DNA of 9,303 bases from the NCBI GenBank assembly GCA_036260075.1, contig DATAAM010000048.1, positions 1 to 9,303 of the forward strand. The letters are read 5' to 3'. Of the stretch, positions 1-4,677 are shown piece by piece. The notes beneath the pieces are model-generated. The model searched no databases and had not been told where the DNA came from. It saw only the letters and a program-made list of their open reading frames with translations. How positions within the stretch are numbered: the first letter of the stretch is position 1; each line of letters begins with the position of its first letter. Position numbers and translations under genes: made by a program. The stretch comes from DATAAM01 sp036260075. Its GTDB lineage: Bacteria; Actinomycetota; Acidimicrobiia; Acidimicrobiales; JAHWLA01.

Positions 1-1
1 G

Positions 2-691
2 TGCTCGGCGGCCTCGTCGGTGCGCAAGGCCCGGGGGCTGCGCGTGCGGCTGCCCCTGCCCGCGCTGACCGTGGCCACCCCTGGGGCCGAGCGGCTGGCC
101 CCGTACACGCGCCTGATCGCCGACGAGGTCAACGTGAAGGATGTGCGCCTCACCGCCGACGTGGGCTCGGCCGGCTCGTTGGTGCTGCAGGTGCTGCCCG
201 CCGTCCTGGGGCCGCGGCTGGGCCCCGACGTGCAGAAGGTCATCAAGGCGGTGAAGGCGGGCGAGTGGGAGCGGCGCCCCGACGGGTCGGTGGTCGTGGG
301 CGACCGCATGCTGGCCGACGACGAGTACACGCTGCGGCTGGTGCCCGCCGACGAAGCCACCTCACGGGCGCTCCCCGGCGAAGCGGGCGTCGTGGTGCTC
401 GACACGACGGTCACGCCGGAGCTGGAAGCCGAGGGCCTGGCTCGCGACGTGGTGCGGCTCGCGCAGCAGGCCCGCAAGGACGAAGGGCTGCACGTGGCCG
501 ACCGCATCCACCTCGTGCTCGACGCGGGCCACCACGACGACGTGCGCGCCGCGGTGGAGGCCCACCGCGAGTGGGTGGCAGAGCAGACGCTGGCCCGCGA
601 GCTGGTGCTGGCCGGGCCCATCTCCGACGGCCGCCGCTACGAGCTCTCCGACGGCCGCGCCCTCCACATCGGCCTCCACAAGCTCCCCTGA
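2..691 (+). CDS. ileS: Isoleucyl-tRNA synthetase, C-terminal part (5' end outside window)
   Basis: This is the last 229 residues of the cytoplasmic enzyme that charges tRNA-Ile with isoleucine. The open frame runs in from the left edge, so no start is assigned; the stop is TGA at 689-691. The part seen is the anticodon-binding and C-terminal region. SSVRKARGLRVRLPLPALTV, then LIADEVNVKDVRL, LGPRLGPDV and ELEAEGLARDVVRLAQQARK followed by DRI are all typical of the C-terminus of long, eukaryote-like (type 2) bacterial IleRS. That class is often less sensitive to mupirocin, but the catalytic domain is not visible, so the type is inferred. The gene converges with the minus-strand dcw cluster. In several actinobacteria I recall ileS next to divIVA in the same direction, so its opposite orientation here is notable. 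The stop codon is the outer end of the inverted repeat at 689-820. Confidence 0.95.
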   Translation, partial: CSAASSVRKARGLRVRLPLPALTVATPGAERLAPYTRLIADEVNVKDVRLTADVGSAGSLVLQVLPAVLGPRLGPDVQKVIKAVKAGEWERRPDGSVVVGDRMLADDEYTLRLVPADEATSRALPGEAGVVVLDTTVTPELEAEGLARDVVRLAQQARKDEGLHVADRIHLVLDAGHHDDVRAAVEAHREWVAEQTLARELVLAGPISDGRRYELSDGRALHIGLHKLP

Positions 692-722
692 CCCCCCGAA
701 TTGGGATGCAAACAGCGCGCCA

Positions 723-743
723 TGGCACCCGCAGCGGGTGCCA
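723..743. terminator. Perfect 10-bp hairpin, candidate ileS terminator stem
   Basis: TGGCACCCGC and GCGGGTGCCA are exact reverse complements around a single A, in practice an 8- to 9-bp stem with a small loop. It starts 32 bases after the ileS stop. The 3' side continues GAACACCTCGAGG with no T-run, so if it terminates transcription it does so without the usual U-tract or with help. The stem-loop itself is certain; the function is inferred. Confidence 0.5.
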
Positions 744-776
744 GAACACCTCGAGGACCTCGTTCCGGCGCCCTTT

Positions 777-796
777 GACCGCGCTATAGCGCGGTC
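777..796. terminator. Perfect 20-bp palindrome, candidate terminator of the minus-strand operon
   Basis: GACCGCGCTATAGCGCGGTC equals its own reverse complement over all 20 bases and directly abuts the right arm of the larger inverted repeat. Read on the minus strand it begins 22 bases after the stop codon of the lysine-tail gene and is followed by AAAGGGCGCC, so no U-tract exists. It could be a terminator stem (4-nt loop, 8-bp stem) or a protein-binding dyad. Confidence 0.45.
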
Positions 797-817
797 TTTG
801 CATCCCAATTGGAGGGG

Positions 818-1822
818 TCAGCGTTTCTTGGTGGCCTTGGCCGCCTTCTTGGCGGGGGCGGCCTTCTTGGCGCCCCCGGTCTTCTTGGCCGCCGCCTTCT
901 TGGCGGGGGCGGCCTTCTTGGCGGCGGTCTTCTTGGCCGCCGCCTTCTTGGCGGGCGCGGCGGCCTTCTTGGCGGCGGCCTTCTTCGACGCCGCCTTCTT
1001 CTTCGACGCCGCCTTCTTGGCCGATGCCTTCTTGGCCGCTGCCGCGGGCGCCACGCCGAGCTTCTCGGCGGCGGCGCCGGCCACCTCGCCGGTCTCGAAG
1101 ATCTCGTCGATGCGCTTGAGGACCTGGGCCCGGTTCTTGTGCTGCTCCTCGTACTCCGCCACCGTCTCCAGCTCGTCGTCGTCGAGCTCGGGCAGCAGGG
1201 GCAGGATCTGGGCCACCGAAAGCGAGTCGTAGTCTTCGATGGGCAGGGCGTCGGCGGCGCCTCCGCTCGTCGCCGCGGCCACCGCCGCCGTGGCCTCTTC
1301 GGCCGCCGGCTCCGGCTCGCGCAGCACCGCCTCGGCCTGTGACTCCAGCTCTTCGATCAGCTCGTCGATCTTCTTGACGATCGTGGCCCGGTTGCGGCCG
1401 GCCACCTCGCGCTCGCGCACCATGTCGAGCTCGTCGAGGTCGAGCTCGGGCAGCAGGGGCACGATCTGGTTGACCTTCAGGTTGTCGTAGTCGTCGATCG
1501 GGAACGGCAGGTCGGGCACGACGGGCGCGCTCGTCTGCGTGGCTGCTCCCACCACCTCGGTGGCGGGCTCGGCGGATGGCGTGGTGTCGGCGGGCGATGT
1601 GGTGCCCTCGCCCGCAGGTGCCTGGCGCCTGCTCATGCGGGAGAACACGACGAGCACGCCGCCGGCGACGATGCTGCAGGCGATCGACAGGTAGATGGGG
1701 GCGAGCGAACTGCTCACGAACCCGATCACGAGTGAGATCGCCCCAATGAGCACGAGGCCGATCGTTACGAGGAGCAACACGTGTCCACCACCATGGGGAG
1801 TCGGTTTGGGCGCGGGCAGCAT
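818..1822 (-). CDS. Two-helix membrane protein with duplicated acidic module and histone-H1-like lysine/alanine tail
   Basis: I do not recognise a named family. The protein has 334 residues in four parts. Residues 14-36 and 40-60 are two hydrophobic helices; SRMSRR follows, so the remainder is probably cytoplasmic. A low-complexity linker rich in T, P, A and S runs to about 103. Residues 107-154 and 194-241 are two copies of one module built on PIxDYDxL, QIxPLLPELDxDEL and NRAxxxKxIDE, with 29 of 48 positions identical. Residues 261-334 are a tail of AAKKA-type repeats with 28 lysines, like the C-terminus of histone H1 or actinobacterial HU (HupB). The ATG at 1822 is chosen because it gives a complete first helix and sits 37 bases after the divIVA stop; no clear Shine-Dalgarno precedes it, and a GTG at 1780 would cut into helix 1. 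Being last in the cluster, it probably shares the divIVA transcript. A membrane-bound DNA or RNA tether is a reasonable inference. Confidence 0.85.
   Translation of the reverse strand: MLPAPKPTPHGGGHVLLLVTIGLVLIGAISLVIGFVSSSLAPIYLSIACSIVAGGVLVVFSRMSRRQAPAGEGTTSPADTTPSAEPATEVVGAATQTSAPVVPDLPFPIDDYDNLKVNQIVPLLPELDLDELDMVREREVAGRNRATIVKKIDELIEELESQAEAVLREPEPAAEEATAAVAAATSGGAADALPIEDYDSLSVAQILPLLPELDDDELETVAEYEEQHKNRAQVLKRIDEIFETGEVAGAAAEKLGVAPAAAAKKASAKKAASKKKAASKKAAAKKAAAPAKKAAAKKTAAKKAAPAKKAAAKKTGGAKKAAPAKKAAKATKKR
826..1040 (-). repeat. Tandem coding repeat of the lysine/alanine tail
   Basis: On the plus strand the motif GCCTTCTTGG recurs throughout, coding for AKK on the minus strand. A higher-order unit is visible: bases 840-872 recur identically at 891-923 (offset 51 bp, 17 codons), and the block at 878-902 recurs at 926-950 (offset 48 bp, 16 codons). 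This near-identity at DNA level, beyond what the protein needs, suggests recent expansion by slippage or unequal exchange. The copy number is likely to vary between strains and to be prone to assembly error. Confidence 0.8.
1181..1469 (-). repeat. Direct DNA repeat marking an internal domain duplication
   Basis: Bases 1181-1211 and 1439-1469 match at 30 of 31 positions and lie in the same reading frame, 258 bp (86 codons) apart. They code for the QIxPLLPELD core of the two modules of the lysine-tail protein. The flanking parts of the modules have diverged more, so this core is either the most constrained part or has been homogenised by gene conversion. Confidence 0.75.
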
Positions 1823-1859
1823 AGGCGGAACGGCGAGAAGAGCGTGAGAACCGGACGGA

Positions 1860-2591
1860 TCAGTACGACTGCGGGACGCCGGTGCCGTTGCCCTCCTCAC
1901 GCGGGCCGAGCGGCGAGGTGTCGCCCACCGCCATGCGCAGCTCGGCGAAGAACTCGTCGTCGCTGACCTCCATGGTGGGCGGGCCGGGGTCGACGTCGTG
2001 CCGCACCGGCGGGGCCGCTGCGGCCGGCGGTGCGGGGCGGGCCATGTCGAGCGCCACCGCGGGCGGCGGCTCGCCGACAGAGGGCAGTGTCTCGTCGACG
2101 CGGCGGATGGCCTCGTGCAGGGCTGCCCGCACGCGGGCCCGCTCGCCCTCCAGGTAGCGCTGCAGCGACGCGATCTCGGCGCGCAGCTCGTCGCGGGCCG
2201 CCTCCAGCCGACCCACCTGCGCCCACGCGTCGCGGGTGGCGTCCTCGATGGTGCGACGGGCGTGCTCGGCCGCTTCCGACCGCACCGCCTGCGCCTGCGC
2301 CTCCGCGTGCGCCACGATCTGCGAGGCCTGTTCCCTCGCCTCCTGCACGGCGGCATCCGCCGTCCGCTGGGCGAGCACCAGGGTGCGCCGCATGGCGTCG
2401 TCGCCCTCGCCCACCTCCGTGGCCCGCTGCTCGGCCCGCACGGCCCGCTCGGTGGCCTGGCGCAGGCGCTCCTGGAGGATCTCGAGCCCGGCCGCCACTC
2501 GCTCCAGGAACTCGTCGACCTCGTCGGGGTTGTAGCCCCGGAGCTTCTCGCGGAACTCCACCTCGCGGATGGTCTTGGGCGAGACGTCCAT
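1860..2591 (-). CDS. divIVA: DivIVA-domain coiled-coil protein (Wag31/SepIVA-like)
   Basis: DivIVA-family proteins bind curved or septal membrane and organise polar growth and septum placement; in actinobacteria this locus usually holds Wag31/DivIVA. The 243 residues begin with the family N-terminal domain (about 1-36): KTIREVEFREKLRGYNPDEV then DEFLERV. A long coiled coil rich in A, E, R and Q runs from about 30 to 165, followed by a P/A-rich linker (173-206) and an acidic end, DDEFFAELRMAVGDTSPLGP. The ATG at 2591 gives the canonical N-terminus. No Shine-Dalgarno lies before it; instead TACGAT sits 7 bases upstream, which may mean leaderless translation. It follows yggT by 42 bases and precedes the lysine-tail gene by 37. 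Whether it is the polar-growth DivIVA or a septal paralogue (SepIVA) cannot be told from one locus, though the position beside sepF and yggT favours the former. Confidence 0.93.
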   Translation of the reverse strand: MDVSPKTIREVEFREKLRGYNPDEVDEFLERVAAGLEILQERLRQATERAVRAEQRATEVGEGDDAMRRTLVLAQRTADAAVQEAREQASQIVAHAEAQAQAVRSEAAEHARRTIEDATRDAWAQVGRLEAARDELRAEIASLQRYLEGERARVRAALHEAIRRVDETLPSVGEPPPAVALDMARPAPPAAAAPPVRHDVDPGPPTMEVSDDEFFAELRMAVGDTSPLGPREEGNGTGVPQSY

Positions 2592-2626
2592 GCGATCGAT
2601 CGTACTGCCGCGCCCTGTGCGGTCCG
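2592..2626 (-). promoter_or_regulatory. Candidate leaderless promoter for divIVA
   Basis: On the minus strand TACGAT (2604-2599) matches the actinobacterial -10 form TANNNT, and 7 bases later comes the divIVA ATG, so transcription would start at or next to the start codon. CGGACC (2626-2621), 16 bases upstream of it, matches 4 of 6 bases of TTGACC. The absence of any Shine-Dalgarno before this ATG fits. The signals are short, so this is tentative. Confidence 0.3.
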
Positions 2627-2633
2627 CGGATGA

Positions 2634-2888
2634 TCAGACGCAGACGGCGGACTGGAGGATCTGGATCCCGAAGAACAGGATGATGGGCGACAAGTCGATG
2701 CCCGCACCCCCGATCATCAGCGGCGGGATGATGCGGCGCAGCGGTCCCAGCACCGGCTCGGTGACGGCGTACAGCAGCGAGAACACCGTCGACAGCCCGG
2801 AACCGGGCGACACGGGGAACCAGCTGAGGATGATCCGCGCGATGACGACGATGACGTAGAGCTGGAGTAGCTGGCAGAGGATGTTCAA
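2634..2888 (-). CDS. yggT: YggT-family small membrane protein
   Basis: This 84-residue integral membrane protein has two hydrophobic segments, about residues 8-25 (LYVIVVIARIILSWFPV) and 65-83 (DLSPIILFFGIQILQSAV). The loop between them, with EPVLGPLRRIIPP, is the YggT signature. YggT proteins lie next to sepF and divIVA in many Gram-positive and actinobacterial genomes; the molecular role is not settled, with links to division and osmotic tolerance. The start is TTG at 2888: an in-frame TAG lies four codons upstream, and there is no ATG or GTG in the first stretch. GGAG at 2905-2902, inside the end of sepF, is a possible ribosome site with a rather long 13-base gap. The sepF stop is only 9 bases upstream, so translational coupling is likely. 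Confidence 0.92.
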   Translation of the reverse strand: MNILCQLLQLYVIVVIARIILSWFPVSPGSGLSTVFSLLYAVTEPVLGPLRRIIPPLMIGGAGIDLSPIILFFGIQILQSAVCV

Positions 2889-2897
2889 GGGATGGGC

Positions 2898-3449
2898 CTA
2901 GCTCCGGTAGCCCCGCTCCTGGAGGCGGCGCTTCTCCTCGGGCGACACCTCGACGTTGGAGGGCGTGAGCAGGAACACGTCGCGCGCCACCTTGTCCATC
3001 GCCCCACCCAGCGCGTACGTGGCCCCCGAGCAGAAGTCGACCATGCGGCGCGAGAGGTCGCGGTCGGCTCCCTGGAGGTTGACGATCACGGGCTGGTTGG
3101 CCTTGAGCCGGTCGCCGATCTCCTGGGCGTCCTGGAACTGGGTGGGGGCCAGCACGTGGACCTTGGCCGTCTGCACCGGCTGGATCGGCCGCACCACCTG
3201 CGGCCGCACCGTGCCCACGCCGCTGCCGCCGTAGAGCGGCTCGGGCTGCGGCAGGGCCGGCTCCCGCGGGAGCGTGCGGATGCTGCTCACGCCGGGATCG
3301 GGCTCCGGGGCGTACGCCGTGCGCATCGGCTGCCGCGGGGCGGGGCCCGCGGGTGCCTGGTGCGGCTGCTCCTCGTACGGCTCGTAGTCGTCGTAGTCGT
3401 CGTCGACGAGCCCGAGATAGACCATCGCCCGCCGGACCAAACCTGCCAT
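2898..3449 (-). CDS. sepF: Cell division protein SepF
   Basis: SepF anchors FtsZ filaments to the membrane and is the main anchor in actinobacteria, which lack FtsA; this cluster has no ftsA between ftsQ and ftsZ. The protein has 183 residues. Residues 1-15 (MAGLVRRAMVYLGLV) form the amphipathic membrane-binding helix. An acidic DDDYDDYEPYEE stretch and a proline-rich linker run to about 92. The folded SepF domain (about 95-170) includes FQDAQEIGDRLKANQPVIVN, then DFCSGATYALGG and VFLLTPSNVEVS. The ATG at 3449 has a strong Shine-Dalgarno, AAGGAGG at 3464-3458, 8 bases away, the best in the window. This suggests sepF translation is set independently of yggS, which ends 26 bases upstream. Confidence 0.97.
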   Translation of the reverse strand: MAGLVRRAMVYLGLVDDDYDDYEPYEEQPHQAPAGPAPRQPMRTAYAPEPDPGVSSIRTLPREPALPQPEPLYGGSGVGTVRPQVVRPIQPVQTAKVHVLAPTQFQDAQEIGDRLKANQPVIVNLQGADRDLSRRMVDFCSGATYALGGAMDKVARDVFLLTPSNVEVSPEEKRRLQERGYRS

Positions 3450-3457
3450 GCGCCTTG

Positions 3458-3464
3458 CCTCCTT
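3458..3464 (-). promoter_or_regulatory. Strong ribosome binding site of sepF
   Basis: AAGGAGG on the minus strand with 8 bases to the sepF ATG is a near-perfect anti-16S match. It fixes the start of sepF at 3449 and contrasts with the weak or absent sites at yggS, pgeF, divIVA and the lysine-tail gene. Confidence 0.8.
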
Positions 3465-3475
3465 GGCCGGTGAGC

Positions 3476-4087
3476 CTATCGTCGCAGGTCGAGAGGGTCA
3501 GGTCGTGGACCGAACAGCGCGCTCCCGAGCCGCACCGTCGTCGCCCCTTCCTCCACCGCCACCCGCCAGTCCCCCGACATGCCCATCGACAGCTCGCGCA
3601 AACCGAGTGATGCGGCGGCCGCCGCCAGCCTGCGGAACTGCGCCCGCTCCTCGCCCGGCGTGGCCACGCACATGAGCCCCTGCACGTCGAGGTCGTGCGT
3701 GCGCAAGGCCGCGACCAGCGCGTCGAGCTCGTCCCAGTGGCACCCGTTGCGGGCGGGCAGGCCGCTCACGTTGACCTGCACGAGCACGGTCGCACCGGGC
3801 GTCGCCCCGGCGATCGCCTCGCCCTCCTCCGCCCGCGCCACCGACTGCCACACGGCCACGTGCGGCGCGAGGCTCCGCACCTTCCGACGCTGCACGGCGC
3901 CGAGGTAGTGCCAGCGCGCACCCGGCACCTGGCGCGCCTTGTCGAGCAGGTCCCGCGCGTAGTTCTCGCCCAGGTCGACGACGCCCGCCGCCACCGCCTC
4001 GAGGGCCGCCCCGACAGGCTGCCCCTTGGTGACGGCCACCAGCCGCACGCCCGCGGCGCGCACCTCGGCTACGAGGTCGTGATCCAT
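3476..4087 (-). CDS. yggS: YggS/PLPBP-family pyridoxal phosphate homeostasis protein
   Basis: This family binds PLP without known catalysis and buffers B6 vitamers and amino-acid pools in the cytosol. The 203 residues form the single alanine-racemase-like barrel. LVAVTKGQP holds the expected Schiff-base lysine (K21), followed by DLGENYARDLLDK, WHYLGAVQRRKVR, VQVNVSG, the phosphate-binding SMGMSGDW (167-174) and VRLGSALFG. The start at ATG 4087 overlaps the pgeF end by 19 bases; upstream sequence in this frame is Arg-rich antiparallel-frame noise inside pgeF. With this start the protein lacks about 15 N-terminal residues relative to E. coli YggS, where the lysine is at 36. The usual LQxNK motif reads VQRRK here, with Arg for Asn. 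Its place between pgeF and sepF is standard in actinobacteria. Confidence 0.93.
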   Translation of the reverse strand: MDHDLVAEVRAAGVRLVAVTKGQPVGAALEAVAAGVVDLGENYARDLLDKARQVPGARWHYLGAVQRRKVRSLAPHVAVWQSVARAEEGEAIAGATPGATVLVQVNVSGLPARNGCHWDELDALVAALRTHDLDVQGLMCVATPGEERAQFRRLAAAAASLGLRELSMGMSGDWRVAVEEGATTVRLGSALFGPRPDPLDLRR

Positions 4088-4677
4088 GCGACGGTCGCCT
4101 GCCGCTCCGCCTCGCCACGGGCCCGGTGCGAGAAGAAGTCGTCGGCTGCGCACGACGTGCACACGGCCTCGTCGTGCACGAGCTCCACCTCCGCCCGACG
4201 CAGCGAGGCGCGTACGGCGGCAGGGAGATCGAGGGCGGGCGTCCCGGCCCTCGTGGTCGCCCGCACCTCCTCGTCGAACCAGTCGGCCACGTCGACGAAC
4301 TCGTAGCACTCGGCGTGGATGCACGGGCCGAGGGCGGCCTGGATGCGCGTCGCCCCGAGCTCGCGCATGCGCGCGGCCGCCGCCTCCACCACGCCTTCGC
4401 GCAGTCCCCGCCAGCCCGCGTGGACGACGGCCAGCACGCGCTCGTCGCCCGCCATGACGACCGGCGCGCAGTCGGCCGTGAGCACGGCCAGGCAGGCGCC
4501 GGGCACGGTGGTCACGGCTGCGTCGGCCTCTTCGCCGGTGCGGGCGCCGGGGGCGTCGACGGTCACGACCCGGGCACCGTGCACCTGACGCAGCACCGTC
4601 CACTGGGGCTCGGGCGAGGCGCGCTTGTCGCCGTCGCGCCGGCCGGTGAAGCGGACCTCGGCAGGACCGAGTGTCAG
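4069..4677 (-). CDS. pgeF: PgeF/YfiH (DUF152, multi-copper-like) peptidoglycan-precursor editing protein, short N-terminus
   Basis: The YfiH/PgeF family hydrolyses mis-incorporated precursors (UDP-MurNAc-L-Ser in E. coli); mammalian LACC1 is a relative acting on purine nucleosides. The metal-site motifs are intact: RQVHG (H33), LTADCAPVV (C70) and VVHAGWRGL (H86), with GPCIHAECYEF after. No ATG, GTG or TTG exists in frame between 4806 and the GTG just before RQVHG, which would delete conserved sequence. The best start is CTG at 4677, forming CTGA with the ftsZ stop, the same overlap design as the GTGA and ATGA junctions elsewhere in this cluster. That gives 202 residues, shorter than the usual 240-260, lacking the N-terminal GGVS/SLNL-type region. 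A GTG at 4809 would extend 44 codons into ftsZ but gives an Arg-rich, non-homologous stretch, so I reject it. No Shine-Dalgarno is near 4677, so translation probably depends on ftsZ termination. Confidence 0.88.
   Translation of the reverse strand: MTLGPAEVRFTGRRDGDKRASPEPQWTVLRQVHGARVVTVDAPGARTGEEADAAVTTVPGACLAVLTADCAPVVMAGDERVLAVVHAGWRGLREGVVEAAAARMRELGATRIQAALGPCIHAECYEFVDVADWFDEEVRATTRAGTPALDLPAAVRASLRRAEVELVHDEAVCTSCAADDFFSHRARGEAERQATVAWITTS

Larger units (their letters stand above)
689..820. repeat. 132-bp inverted repeat joining two convergent stop codons; candidate bidirectional terminator or MITE-like element
   Basis: The arms are 689-712 and 797-820. Reverse-complementing the right arm gives 22 of 24 matches to the left, with a perfect 14-bp inner block AATTGGGATGCAAA. 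Both arms begin with TGACCCC, and these TGAs are the stop codons of ileS (plus) and the lysine-tail gene (minus). The 84-nt interior holds a hairpin at 723-743 and a 20-bp palindrome at 777-796. As it separates convergent genes, a two-way terminator is the simplest role. No T-tract follows the stems on either strand. The size, terminal inverted repeats and palindromic interior also fit a small non-autonomous element, but no target-site duplication can be seen. Confidence 0.75.

Noticed and set aside
775..803. TTGACC followed by a possible -10 reading plus-strand from the palindrome.
   Set aside because: No TANNNT hexamer lies at the right distance, and it would transcribe antisense into the lysine-tail gene.
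826..1040. Regular short repeats suggesting a CRISPR array.
   Set aside because: The repeats are in frame, code for AKK units, have no unique spacers of constant length, and no cas genes are near.
818..1822. Lysine-tail protein as a DksA/TraR-type regulator, which I recall near ileS in some actinobacteria.
   Set aside because: There is only one Cys (C49, in a membrane helix), so no zinc finger, and the two transmembrane helices do not fit.
818..2707. A 629-codon open frame that runs from the lysine-tail gene through all of divIVA.
   Set aside because: Upstream of 1822 it is an Arg/Ser/Pro-rich shadow in a different frame from divIVA, whose own frame shows a clear DivIVA domain. High GC leaves long accidental open frames.
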